Made by a program: the position numbers and the translations under genes
Shown here: positions 23,525-32,185 of the stretch, in pieces
Layout of the letters: each line of letters begins with the position of its first letter
How positions within the stretch are numbered: position 1 is the first letter of the stretch
Notes under the pieces: generated by a model
The model's input: the letters and a program-made list of their open reading frames with translations, nothing else
Databases searched by the model: none
What the model was told of the DNA's origin: nothing
From: Paenibacillus tritici
GTDB lineage: Bacteria > Bacillota > Bacilli > Paenibacillales > Paenibacillaceae
DNA length: 64,000 nt
Direction of reading: 5' to 3'
NCBI RefSeq assembly: GCF_013204885.1
Contig: NZ_JABMKX010000011.1
Location: forward strand, 1 to 64,000

Positions 23525-25342
23525 ATGGTAAGCAAGGTAAAACGGCTATTGATCGGGCGTCCGATGAAGTCGAACGAACTCGATCATGAAAAGTTATCCA
23601 AGGTGAAAGCACTGGCTGTCCTGTCTTCTGATGCGCTCTCGTCTGTAGCCTACGGAACAGAACAAATTCTAATCGTACTTGTGGCCGCCGGGTTCACAGC
23701 TATCTGGTACTCATTGCCAATTGCATTAGCCGTCTTGGGCTTGCTGGCCATTCTGATTTTGTCCTACCGGCAGACGATATTTGCTTATCCGCAGGGCGGG
23801 GGCGCCTATATTGTTGCCAAGACCAATCTCGGGGTTCACACCGGCCTGCTGGCTGGCGGCTCTCTTCTGGTGGATTACATTCTGACTGTGGCGGTAAGCG
23901 CCTCGGCGGGGACGGATGCGATCACCTCAGCCTTTCCAAGTCTTCATAATCACACAGTTCTTATAGCAGTATCTGTAATTCTACTTCTAACGATTGTCAA
24001 TCTGCGGGGGGTTACCGAATCCGCTTCATTCATTGCCATCCCGGTATATCTGTTCGTAGTCTCGATCTTTGTGCTGATTATCTCGGGTGTCTTCAAGTAT
24101 ATAACCGGCGGCGCCCATGTCCATGTTCCTGAGATTGGGTCGGCGGTATCGAACGTCAGTATGTTCCTGCTGCTGAAGGCGTTCAGCTCCGGCTGTTCTG
24201 CCCTTACCGGGGTTGAAGCAGTCTCCAATGCCATCCCTAACTTCCAGGCGCCGGCGGAGAAAAATGCAGCCAAAACGCTGATGCTGATGGGTCTGATTCT
24301 GGGTGTAATGTTCACCGGAATTACGCTGCTCGCTTACTGGTATGGCATCATGCCGGATGCGAAGGCAACGGTGGTCTCTCAGATTACGGAATCTACCTTT
24401 GGCCGTGGTGGATTATACTTTTTCATCCAGGGGATTACGGCAGTCATCCTGTTCCTGGCGGCGAATACAGCCTATTCGGCCTTTCCGCTGCTGGCGTTCA
24501 TGTTCGCCAAAGATAAGTATCTGCCCCATGCCTTCATGGTACGCGGCGACCGGCTGGGCTTCTCTAACGGGATTATCTTCCTCGGCGTCATGTCGGCAGT
24601 GCTTGTAGCGGCTTTTCACGGAAATACCGAAGGATTGATTCCATTATATGCAGTAGGGGTATTCATTCCCTTCACACTGTCGCAGCTTGGGATGATGGTA
24701 CAGTGGTACAGAACCAGACCAAAAGGCTGGCAGAGCAAATTCGCCGTGAATACGGTAGGGATGCTTACCACATTGACCATAACCCTGATCTTCATTATTA
24801 CCAAGTTCTCCAGCGTGTGGATGGCCTTCATCTTCCTGCCGGTAGTCATCATTGTGTTCCACCGGATTCACCGCCATTATATGAATATTGCCGATCAGCT
24901 GCGTATTTGTCCGGCTACCGATAAGCCTTGCATCAAAGGCAGTACCGTTGTAGTTCCGGTGGCGGGTGTCACCCGTGCGGTGCTGCATTCGATCAGCTAT
25001 GCGAAGTCACTAACCAATAATGTGGTCGCGGTCTATGTAGGGTTCGATGAAGAAGAAATTCACAAGATGGAGCAGAAGTGGGAGGAGTGGAACCCCGGAG
25101 TGCGCCTGATTGTCCTGCGCTCCCGTTACCGCAGCATTCTCCGCCCGCTGGTGAAATTCATTGATACGGTAGAGTGGAAGACCGCTTCGACGGACCATAT
25201 CACCGTACTGATTCCGCAGTTCGTGACCAAGCACTGGTGGCAGGCCGTGCTGCATAATCAGACCAGCCTGTTCATCCGCTCTTATCTGATGAATCAGAAG
25301 GATATTGTGATTGCAACGGTTCCGTATCATTTGCACAAATAG
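23525..25342 (+). CDS. kimA: KimA-type high-affinity potassium importer (APC family)
   Basis: A 605-aa K+/H+ symporter. The ATG at 23525 (MVSKVKRLLIGRPMKSNEL) is chosen because the frame open from 23429 lies within the riboswitch leader. The length matches B. subtilis KimA (YdaO). The N-terminal signature LSKVKALAVLSSDALSSVAYGTEQIL (given here as landmark residues near 25-50), then QGGGAYIVAKTNLG and FSSGCSALTGVEAVSNAIPNF, are typical of KUP-type permeases. Twelve TM segments (to about residue 460) are followed by a cytosolic domain able to bind c-di-AMP. Control by the c-di-AMP riboswitch directly upstream supports the assignment. Confidence 0.93.
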   Translation: MVSKVKRLLIGRPMKSNELDHEKLSKVKALAVLSSDALSSVAYGTEQILIVLVAAGFTAIWYSLPIALAVLGLLAILILSYRQTIFAYPQGGGAYIVAKTNLGVHTGLLAGGSLLVDYILTVAVSASAGTDAITSAFPSLHNHTVLIAVSVILLLTIVNLRGVTESASFIAIPVYLFVVSIFVLIISGVFKYITGGAHVHVPEIGSAVSNVSMFLLLKAFSSGCSALTGVEAVSNAIPNFQAPAEKNAAKTLMLMGLILGVMFTGITLLAYWYGIMPDAKATVVSQITESTFGRGGLYFFIQGITAVILFLAANTAYSAFPLLAFMFAKDKYLPHAFMVRGDRLGFSNGIIFLGVMSAVLVAAFHGNTEGLIPLYAVGVFIPFTLSQLGMMVQWYRTRPKGWQSKFAVNTVGMLTTLTITLIFIITKFSSVWMAFIFLPVVIIVFHRIHRHYMNIADQLRICPATDKPCIKGSTVVVPVAGVTRAVLHSISYAKSLTNNVVAVYVGFDEEEIHKMEQKWEEWNPGVRLIVLRSRYRSILRPLVKFIDTVEWKTASTDHITVLIPQFVTKHWWQAVLHNQTSLFIRSYLMNQKDIVIATVPYHLHK

Positions 25343-25361
25343 ACTTTTTCTCTACATGTAT

Positions 25362-25400
25362 AACGGCTGTTTCCGTAGCTTACGGGAACAGCCGTTTTTG
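25362..25400 (+). terminator. Terminator of kimA
   Basis: AACGGCTGTTTCCGTA and TACGGGAACAGCCGTT pair almost perfectly and are followed by TTTT. Confidence 0.9.
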
Positions 25401-25441
25401 GTTGGACGGCAGGAAAATATAACAGAAAGGTGACTTTTCAG

Positions 25442-25470
25442 TTGACATAGAGAATGAGAATCAATATCAT
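25442..25470 (+). promoter_or_regulatory. Promoter with overlapping Fur box, siderophore operon
   Basis: TTGACA (25442-25447), a 17-bp spacer and TATCAT (25465-25470) form a near-consensus sigma-A promoter. TGAGAATCAATATCA (25455-25469) matches the 7-1-7 Fur box TGATAAT-N-ATTATCA at 12 of 14 positions and covers the spacer and -10, fitting iron-dependent repression. Confidence 0.8.
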
Positions 25471-25540
25471 CAGTATGTACGATGCTAAGGCAACAGGTAC
25501 CAGTGCTAAACATAAAGGTACATATCAGGAGGGGTATTCA

Positions 25541-26569
25541 ATGTTTTTGTTCAACCTGCAAGGATCAGGAAGTGTGAAGCTGGCGGTAGCCGGATTTCTG
25601 ACCACAACATTGCTGCTGTCCGCTTGCGGAAATAACAATAGTAATGCAGGCGGTAACGGTGCTGCGGCAACTACTGCACCTTCCGCAACTGTAGAAGCCA
25701 CTGCGGCACCTGCAGAGTCAGCCGCACCTGCTGTGGACAAGACCGTCACAGACGCAATGGGACATAAGGTCACCATTCCCGCCAATCCGCAGCGTGTAAT
25801 TGCTTCTTATCTGGAGGATTATCTGGTTGCACTCGGCGTGACTCCGGTTGCCCAGTGGTCTACTAAGAACGGTACGCAGGATTACCTCGCTGCTGAGCTT
25901 AAGGATGTCCCGCCGATCAGCTACGACCTGCCACTCGAAGCGGTTACCGGCTTCGCGCCAGATTTCCACATCGTCCAGTCGGAAGGCACCGTTCAGAATG
26001 GGCTCTATGACCAGTTGAACAAAATTGCGCCAACCTATGTACTCGGCGATGAAGTCAGCAGTGACTGGCGCGCAGCCTTGCTCAAGATAGGTGAGCTGCT
26101 GAATAAGACTCCGGAAGCGGAGAAGGCTATTGCAGACTATGAACAAAAGGCGGCTTCCGCCAAATCTGCTGTCTCTGCTGCAATCGGCGATGATTCAGTA
26201 GCCATTCTGTGGCTGGTGTCGAAGAACTTCTTCATCGTTGACGAGACCCGCAGCAGCGGTGCAGTGATGTATGGCGATCTTGGAGTGAAGCTCCCGAATC
26301 TGGTGACCGAGATACCTGCGGAGTCCAGAGCACCTTGGAATCCAATCTCACTTGAGAAATTGTCTGAGCTGACTGCGGAGCATATCATTCTGGTAAACAG
26401 TGACAAGGCAGGCGGAGCTGAGATTACAGAGGGCGCAGTCTGGAAGGGGATTCCGGCCGTCAAGGCAGGGAATGTTCACGAATTCAGTGCAGATACCAGC
26501 TGGCTGTATAGCGGTCCTATAGCCAATTCCAAAACAATTGATGATATCCTGAGCAGTTTTGTAAAATAA
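25541..26569 (+). CDS. Ferric siderophore ABC transporter substrate-binding lipoprotein
   Basis: A 342-aa surface lipoprotein that captures ferric siderophores. The ATG at 25541 has AGGAGGGG 6-8 nt upstream. The signal peptide ends in LLLSACGNNN (lipid-modified Cys about residue 27). An Ala/Thr/Pro-rich linker precedes the periplasmic-binding domain, starting at VTDAMGHKVTIPANPQRVIA, the usual start of FhuD/FecB-type domains. It heads a Fur-regulated operon with two permeases, an ATPase and a FhuF-like reductase. The siderophore type (hydroxamate, catecholate or citrate) cannot be told. Confidence 0.9.
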   Translation: MFLFNLQGSGSVKLAVAGFLTTTLLLSACGNNNSNAGGNGAAATTAPSATVEATAAPAESAAPAVDKTVTDAMGHKVTIPANPQRVIASYLEDYLVALGVTPVAQWSTKNGTQDYLAAELKDVPPISYDLPLEAVTGFAPDFHIVQSEGTVQNGLYDQLNKIAPTYVLGDEVSSDWRAALLKIGELLNKTPEAEKAIADYEQKAASAKSAVSAAIGDDSVAILWLVSKNFFIVDETRSSGAVMYGDLGVKLPNLVTEIPAESRAPWNPISLEKLSELTAEHIILVNSDKAGGAEITEGAVWKGIPAVKAGNVHEFSADTSWLYSGPIANSKTIDDILSSFVK

Positions 26570-26594
26570 ATTTTTTTGTCAGCTGGAGAATAGG

Positions 26595-26635
26595 GCAGGC
26601 CTTTATAACCCCCCGGGTATAAAAGCCTGCTTTTT
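26595..26635 (+). terminator. Terminator between binding protein and permeases
   Basis: GCAGGC-TTATA and TATAAA-GCCTGC pair around a C/G-rich loop, followed by TTTTT. Because the permeases have their own Fur box, this probably separates two transcripts or allows partial read-through. Confidence 0.8.
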
Positions 26636-26682
26636 GTCTATTAACGGGTTGAACAATATTCATATCTTTGCGATAATGAAAA

Positions 26683-26697
26683 TGAGAATGATAATCA
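26683..26697. promoter_or_regulatory. Second Fur box, before the permease genes
   Basis: TGAGAATGATAATCA matches TGATAAT-N-ATTATCA at 12 of 14 positions. It lies 37 bp before the first permease start codon. Confidence 0.75.
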
Positions 26698-26733
26698 TTT
26701 GTATCCTCTATAATCCTGATAAGGAGACGGCTT

Positions 26734-27795
26734 ATGGCTTCATCTACACATTCTACTCTACAAGCTCCTTCTGATGAAGGGAATACACCTGTCCAGTCAA
26801 GGCCGGTTGCCGCAGCTGCTATTCTGGTGCTGGGAATAGCTGCGATCCTCTTCGGCCTGATGGTATCCGTATCGGTTGGCGCGGCGGATATCCGGCTGGC
26901 TACCGTATGGGAGGCGGTCTTCCGGTTCAATCCCGAGCTGCCGCAGCATCAGGTTATCCGGGAGCTGCGAATTCCCCGGGCTGCCGCAGGAGCACTGGTC
27001 GGCGCATGCTTTGCTGTTGCCGGTGCGATTATGCAGGGGATGACCCGCAACCCGCTGGCGGATTCCGGGCTGCTCGGTCTTAATGCCGGAGCGGGTGTCG
27101 GACTGGCCCTGGCCTTTGCCTTTGCGCCTTCGTTGTCCTTCACGTACATCATGATGTATTGCTTCATTGGAGCGGCTGTGGCCTCGCTGCTGGTATTCGG
27201 CATCGGCTCACTCTCCCATAGCGGACTAACTCCGCTCCGGCTGACCCTCGCGGGTGCGGCAGTGAGTGCTATGCTGCTTGCGGTCAGCCAAGGCATCGCC
27301 ATTCTGTATAGCCTCTCCCAGGATATCGCATTCTGGATGGCAGGCGGGATTGGGGGAGCGAGCTGGAAGCAGCTGCGGATTATGTTTCCTTGGGTCGCGG
27401 CAGCTCTGATCGGTTCGCTGATCCTTTCACGTTCCATTACGCTATTAAGCCTGGGCCGGGATGTTGCCGCCGGTTTGGGCCAGCGCACCCGTCTGGTACA
27501 GACCGCAGGGATGATTATAGTGGTCATCCTCGCCGGAGCGGCGGTCTCCACCGTGGGCCCGATCGCTTTTGTCGGATTAATGGTTCCGCATATCACGCGT
27601 TATCTGGTTGGGGTGGACTACCGCTGGATTATTCCCTGCTCCGCGGTCCTTGGAAGTATCCTGGTCCTGTTTGCCGATATTGCTGCCAGAATGATTAATG
27701 CACCCTACGAAACACCGATAGGTGCCTTAATTGCGGTACTCGGTGTACCGTTCTTCATCTATCTGGCCGGTAAACGCAAGGGGGAGCTGCAATGA
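26734..27795 (+). CDS. Iron-siderophore ABC permease (FecCD family), subunit 1
   Basis: A 353-aa membrane subunit with about ten helices. AAGGAG precedes the ATG. FecCD landmarks are RELRIPRAAAGALVGACFAV, GAIMQGMTRNPLADSGLLG, and near the C-terminus VGPIAFVGLMVPHITRYLVG, the cytoplasmic coupling loop that contacts the ATPase. The start has a polar cytosolic extension (about 30 residues). It overlaps the next permease by 4 nt, so the two are translationally coupled and probably form a heterodimer. Confidence 0.92.
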   Translation: MASSTHSTLQAPSDEGNTPVQSRPVAAAAILVLGIAAILFGLMVSVSVGAADIRLATVWEAVFRFNPELPQHQVIRELRIPRAAAGALVGACFAVAGAIMQGMTRNPLADSGLLGLNAGAGVGLALAFAFAPSLSFTYIMMYCFIGAAVASLLVFGIGSLSHSGLTPLRLTLAGAAVSAMLLAVSQGIAILYSLSQDIAFWMAGGIGGASWKQLRIMFPWVAAALIGSLILSRSITLLSLGRDVAAGLGQRTRLVQTAGMIIVVILAGAAVSTVGPIAFVGLMVPHITRYLVGVDYRWIIPCSAVLGSILVLFADIAARMINAPYETPIGALIAVLGVPFFIYLAGKRKGELQ

Positions 27796-28826
27796 ACAGG
27801 TTCCTGCCGTTACCTCCGGATAAACCGCGCCGTTCAAGAGATGTCAGTATTCTGATACTGCTTGCTGCGCTTATCGTCATTCTGTTTCTGGTCAGTATGA
27901 ATACCGGCTTTATGCGGTTATCGCCGCTCGAAGTTCTACATACCCTGTCCGGCAACGGAACCCGGCAGCAGCAGCTGATCCTGTTTGATTTCCGGCTGCC
28001 GCGGATAGTGATATCCCTGCTCATCGGTGCGGGCTTCGCGGTAGCCGGTTCCATTCTGCAAGGCTTGTCGCGCAATGCTCTCGCTGAGCCTTCCACACTC
28101 GGGATAAACGCCGGAGCCGGATTCGCCGTGCTGATCTTCATCTCATTTGTGCCGGCAACGACAGCCGCCCCCATCTTCGTGCTTCCGCTGCTGGCGCTGG
28201 CAGGGGCTTCGCTTACAGCCGCACTGGTCTATTTCCTGTCTTACAGGAGAGCAGACGGGCTCTCACCGACTCGGCTTATCCTGATCGGGATTGCCGTGGG
28301 TGCCGGGATTTATGCGTTTCAGCTGATCCTCTCCTTGAGACTGGACCCGCAGAATTATCAGTTCGTGGCCATCTGGCTGGCCGGCAAAATCTGGGGCGGA
28401 GACTGGCGCTTCGTGCTGGCCCTGTTACCCTGGATAATGATCTTTGTGCCCTTCGCATGCTACAAAGCCCGGGTACTCAATGTACTGAACCTGGGTGATG
28501 AGACCTCCAAAGGACTTGGAATGCCGCTGGAGCGGGAACGTCTGCTGCTCTTGGCTACAGCTGTGGCTCTGGCAGGCGCCTGTGTCTCGGTCAGCGGAGG
28601 GATCGGGTTTGTCGGACTGATTGCACCGCATCTTGCCCGCAGACTTGTAGGCCCGCGTCATCAGATCATGCTGCCCGTGGCCGCTTTGAGCGGTGCCCTG
28701 CTGCTGCTCACGGCAGACACTATCGGGCGCTGGATTCTGCAGCCTGCAGAGATACCTACAGGTATCGTGGTGGCGATCATCGGAGCCCCGTACTTTTTAT
28801 ATCTGTTGGCAAAGTCGAAGGCTTAA
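27792..28826 (+). CDS. Iron-siderophore ABC permease (FecCD family), subunit 2
   Basis: A 344-aa partner permease of the same family. Landmarks are FDFRLPRIVISLLIGAGFAV, GSILQGLSRNALAEPSTLGI and the coupling loop GGIGFVGLIAPHLARRLVG. About ten TM helices are visible. The start overlaps the preceding stop codon (ATGA). Together with subunit 1 it forms the pore through which the ferric siderophore passes. Confidence 0.92.
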   Translation: MNRFLPLPPDKPRRSRDVSILILLAALIVILFLVSMNTGFMRLSPLEVLHTLSGNGTRQQQLILFDFRLPRIVISLLIGAGFAVAGSILQGLSRNALAEPSTLGINAGAGFAVLIFISFVPATTAAPIFVLPLLALAGASLTAALVYFLSYRRADGLSPTRLILIGIAVGAGIYAFQLILSLRLDPQNYQFVAIWLAGKIWGGDWRFVLALLPWIMIFVPFACYKARVLNVLNLGDETSKGLGMPLERERLLLLATAVALAGACVSVSGGIGFVGLIAPHLARRLVGPRHQIMLPVAALSGALLLLTADTIGRWILQPAEIPTGIVVAIIGAPYFLYLLAKSKA

Positions 28827-28884
28827 CTATAGGTATTGATAAATGAGGTTTGCATAAAAATTAAAAATTCAAGGAGTGAAGATC

Positions 28885-29691
28885 ATGTCGGATCGTTTAA
28901 ATACGGAACAGCTGAGCATCGGATACGCGGAAGCATTGATTGTAAAGGGGCTGAATCTGTCACTGCCGACCGGGAAGATTACGGCACTCGTCGGGGCGAA
29001 CGGTTCGGGGAAATCTACGATTCTTAAGACGATGGCCCGGATCATGAAGCCGAAGAGCGGCAGCGTCATGCTTGACGGGAAGTCGATCCACAATCTGTCC
29101 ACCAAAGAGGTGGCCCGGCAATTGGCGATTCTGCCGCAGAATCCTACCGCCCCGGACGGCTTGACGGTATCGGAGCTGGTGGGCTACGGCCGGTACCCGC
29201 ATCAGAAGGGCTTCGGCAGCCTGACGCCTGAAGACCGCAGCATTATCGCGGAGGCGATCGCAGTGACCGGAATGAACGAGTTCCATGACCGGCCGATCGA
29301 CCGGCTGTCCGGCGGACAGCGGCAGCGGGCCTGGATCGCTATGGCGCTGGCGCAGCAGACGGATATTCTGTTCCTTGACGAGCCGACAACGTTCCTGGAT
29401 ATGGCCCATCAGCTTGAGGTTCTGCAGCTGCTGCAGAAGCTGAATGAGAAGGAAGGCCGGACGATTATAATGGTTGTGCATGATCTGAACCACGCCTCCC
29501 GGTATGCGCAGCACATGGTAGCGATCAAATCGGGCAATGTAATTAGTGAAGGCCCTCCGGTTGAAGTCATGACACCGGGAGTACTGCGTGAGGTATTCGG
29601 CATTGAGGCGGATATTGTACCTGATCCGCGTACCGGTGTGCCGCTGTGTCTACCCTACGAGCTGGCCGCATACAAGGCTGTCGGGCTATAG
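28885..29691 (+). CDS. Iron-siderophore ABC transporter ATP-binding protein
   Basis: A 268-aa FecE/FhuC-type ATPase. The ATG at 28885 has AAGGAG about 9 nt upstream; an in-frame GTG at 28876 lies within that binding site. Walker A is GANGSGKST, the Q-loop is LPQNPT, the signature is LSGGQRQR, Walker B is DILFLDEPTTFLD and the switch His is in VVHDLNHASRY. It energises the two permeases just upstream. The C-terminus (GIEADIVPDPRTGVPLCLP) is usual for siderophore ATPases. Confidence 0.93.
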   Translation: MSDRLNTEQLSIGYAEALIVKGLNLSLPTGKITALVGANGSGKSTILKTMARIMKPKSGSVMLDGKSIHNLSTKEVARQLAILPQNPTAPDGLTVSELVGYGRYPHQKGFGSLTPEDRSIIAEAIAVTGMNEFHDRPIDRLSGGQRQRAWIAMALAQQTDILFLDEPTTFLDMAHQLEVLQLLQKLNEKEGRTIIMVVHDLNHASRYAQHMVAIKSGNVISEGPPVEVMTPGVLREVFGIEADIVPDPRTGVPLCLPYELAAYKAVGL

Positions 29692-29739
29692 CTGTAGGCT
29701 TGATTAGGCAGAATTACGGAACGGAGCGTGGTCGTCAGC

Positions 29740-30549
29740 ATGAATGAATTCCTGATTCAAGAATACAGCACCAAGTTCGATCTCCATCCTGTAGTACCGG
29801 AGGGAGCTATGTATTCCTTCAATGGAGCTGAATTGGTGGGAGCAGAAGGTATGAAGACCTTCATGGAAGCGTATCGTCCGTTAATGAAGGCGCTTGACGA
29901 TAAAGCTGCCGGGGCGTATTTCGGCGGTTATCTGACCCATATTGCACTGGCCGTCCAGTATTCGGTTACCGGCTTCTTGTGCGTGCCGGACTTCAGTCTG
30001 GGCAATCTTAACCTTCATCTCATTCCTGCGGACGGTTACTGCCGTATTGCGTTCTCACTTAGCGAGTGGAAGCTTGAACAAGCCCCGGCAGATGAACAGA
30101 GCCGGAAGGCTTGGCGGAATGATGTATATACCGGATTCTATCAAGCAACTGCCGGTCCTCTGATACGCGCGGCTTCAGAGGTGAGTGGTCTTTCGCTTGG
30201 GGAAATCTGGGGCCAGCTGCCGACCAAATTCAATTATTATGTGGAGTCCTTCGCCGCAGAGCTTACAGATCCTGTTCTTCTCCACCGGATGGAGGAAGAT
30301 TACGCTTATCTGAAGGACGGGCTGCCTGCCGCTGTATTCGGGATGCCACGGAATCCGTTTCAGGTCAAGGTACGGAGAATAGAGTCACTCCCAAGCCCGG
30401 AGAAGACGGTACAGATGCGCAACCGCTGCTGCATGTATTACCGGACAGAAGGCGGGCGGCTGTGCTACACCTGTCCACGAATGAAGGAAGAAGAGCGGGC
30501 CGCGCGGAGGGAAGAATACCGCCGGGAGCAGGCTTCGGCCGGGGGATAG
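29740..30549 (+). CDS. FhuF-like ferric siderophore reductase (2Fe-2S)
   Basis: A 269-aa cytosolic protein likely to release iron from imported siderophores by reduction. The ATG at 29740 is preferred over an in-frame GTG at 29728, which lies 1 nt from the GGAG. The C-terminal Cys set RNRCCMYYRTEGGRLCYTCPRM (key residues CC, then CxxC) matches the unusual 2Fe-2S site of E. coli FhuF. The central FSLSEWKLEQ region fits the IucA/FhuF-like fold. It is the last gene of the Fur-regulated uptake operon. Assignment rests on the C-terminal motif and context. Confidence 0.82.
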   Translation: MNEFLIQEYSTKFDLHPVVPEGAMYSFNGAELVGAEGMKTFMEAYRPLMKALDDKAAGAYFGGYLTHIALAVQYSVTGFLCVPDFSLGNLNLHLIPADGYCRIAFSLSEWKLEQAPADEQSRKAWRNDVYTGFYQATAGPLIRAASEVSGLSLGEIWGQLPTKFNYYVESFAAELTDPVLLHRMEEDYAYLKDGLPAAVFGMPRNPFQVKVRRIESLPSPEKTVQMRNRCCMYYRTEGGRLCYTCPRMKEEERAARREEYRREQASAGG

Positions 30550-30688
30550 GTTATAATTGGGAATTATGAAACATAATAATGCTGTAAGCAGCTCACAAAC
30601 CGGCTCCTGTCATTGACAAGGCAGCCTGTTCGTTGTTAAAGTTGGGGTTGCTGAATCATCTTTTTCAATAGAGTTAGGAGCATGAAGA

Positions 30689-31603
30689 ATGAATATTGAC
30701 AACATATATGAGGAACTGCAGCAGCTGGTCACCGCAGGCTCGCTGAAACGCCACGAGAATCTTAAGGATCTGGTATATACCCGAATGGGCGGCGACGCGG
30801 ATATTTGGGCTGCTCCGATTACATATGATGAAATTCAGAGAATATCTGCCTATGCACATACTCATAATATCCCGCTTACGGTACTCGGGAATGGTTCGAA
30901 CGTCATCATCCGTGACGGAGGCATCCGCGGGATCGTCCTTCAGACCTCGGATCTGACCGGGATGGGACTCCGTGACGGCCTGCTCTATGCGGAGTGCGGA
31001 GCGAAGATTATTGATGTGTCGAGGTATGCGCTGGCACAGGAGCTGACCGGGCTGGAGTTCGCCTGCGGTATCCCCGGAACAGTAGGCGGGGCACTGTATA
31101 TGAATGCCGGAGCCTACGGCGGTGAAGTGAAGGATGTGCTGCATAGCGCGCTTGTGATCGACAAGGACGGACAGCTCATTACCATGCAGGGCGACCAGCT
31201 TCAGTGGGGGTACCGCAAAAGCATCTTTGCCAGCGGAGAGTATATTGTGCTGGAGGCCCGCTTCGCCCTTCAGCCGGGTGATCCTGCCGCGATTAAGGCC
31301 TCCATGGATGAGCTGACCTATCTCCGCGAATCCAAGCAGCCGCTGGAGTATCCCTCCTGCGGCAGTGTCTTCAAGCGGCCGCCGGGCCGTTATGCCGGCC
31401 AGCTGATTCAGGAGAGCGGACTCCAGGGAACGCGTATCGGGGGCGCTGAGGTCTCACGCAAGCATGCCGGCTTCATCGTCAATGCCGATAATGCCACAGC
31501 CAGCGATTATATCGGACTGATTCAGCATGTTCGTTCTACTGTCAAAGATAAATTCGATGTAGAGCTGGAGACGGAAGTGGAGATTATCGGGGAAGAATTA
31601 TAA
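30689..31603 (+). CDS. murB: UDP-N-acetylenolpyruvoylglucosamine reductase
   Basis: A 304-aa flavoenzyme that uses NADPH to reduce UDP-GlcNAc-enolpyruvate to UDP-MurNAc in peptidoglycan synthesis. TTAGGAG precedes the ATG. FAD-binding landmarks are TRMGGDADIW, VLGNGSNVIIRDGGIRG and GIPGTVGGALYMNAGAYGGEV. The active-site Ser is in PSCGSVFKRPPG, and QESGLQGTRIGGAEVS and HAGFIVN follow. Length and the missing type-I insertion fit the type II MurB of Gram-positives. It stands alone, with a strong terminator following. Confidence 0.95.
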   Translation: MNIDNIYEELQQLVTAGSLKRHENLKDLVYTRMGGDADIWAAPITYDEIQRISAYAHTHNIPLTVLGNGSNVIIRDGGIRGIVLQTSDLTGMGLRDGLLYAECGAKIIDVSRYALAQELTGLEFACGIPGTVGGALYMNAGAYGGEVKDVLHSALVIDKDGQLITMQGDQLQWGYRKSIFASGEYIVLEARFALQPGDPAAIKASMDELTYLRESKQPLEYPSCGSVFKRPPGRYAGQLIQESGLQGTRIGGAEVSRKHAGFIVNADNATASDYIGLIQHVRSTVKDKFDVELETEVEIIGEEL

Positions 31604-31623
31604 TGAAATGAATAGACGTATTG

Positions 31624-31653
31624 AAGGCCATGGGTACACTCGCCCATGGCCTT
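31624..31653. terminator. Bidirectional hairpin after murB
   Basis: AAGGCCATGGG and CCCATGGCCTT form a perfect 11-bp stem with an 8-nt loop, between convergent genes. T-tracts are weak on both sides. Confidence 0.65.
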
Positions 31654-31681
31654 ATCCTGCCTTCCCGGAGGGTGGGCTGAA

Positions 31682-32017
31682 TCAGCTCAAGGCAATCGAG
31701 TATACGGCTCTGTCCGTCTTCAGCTCGGCCTTGTCTTCAGCAACAGCATTCAGCTTAAGTCCGCTCACGGCAATCTCGTAGCTGGGCTGGGGAAGCGGAA
31801 CCAGCTCTCCGTCCGCATTCAATGTATTTCCTGAGCCCCGGAGGATCAGCGCACTGTCCAGGTATTCATCAATTACATCCTCGGCGTTGCGGTAGTCCAC
31901 GGACTCCAGAGTAAAGTGGACGGTATCGAGATCGTCCAGCTCCTGCTTGGTAATCACCAGGGTGGCTTGCTTCTGTGCTTCAAGCCAGTCGATAAGCTTT
32001 TGAACATTTTGTTCCAT
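31682..32017 (-). CDS. Conserved hypothetical protein, acidic
   Basis: A 111-aa acidic soluble protein. The ATG at 32017 (MEQNVQKLIDWLEAQ) has AAAGGATGG about 8 nt upstream. The in-frame ATG at 32029 is part of that binding site and is less likely. Predicted helix at residues 3-17, then alternating strands (ATLVITKQEL, TVHFTLESVDYR, YEIAVSGLKLNAV, AVYSIAL) suggest a small alpha-beta domain. No family is recognised and no partner gene is adjacent in the same direction. Confidence 0.65.
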   Translation of the reverse strand: MEQNVQKLIDWLEAQKQATLVITKQELDDLDTVHFTLESVDYRNAEDVIDEYLDSALILRGSGNTLNADGELVPLPQPSYEIAVSGLKLNAVAEDKAELKTDRAVYSIALS

Positions 32018-32185
32018 ATAGGGTCCCATCCTTTGGTTAATAAGAGATTGTTAATTCTAAGTTACCCTTTTCCGGGCAAATGAATCCATATCCCCGGCGC
32101 CCGATTGTTTGCCGTTCTTCTATAAGGTGTAAACTACTTCTATGCACTTCTATTCATTATTACATAACCGGGGAAGGTGAACCTG

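Noticed and set aside
26949..27596. 215-codon minus-strand frame opposite the first siderophore permease
   Set aside because: Antisense shadow of a well-conserved FecCD protein.
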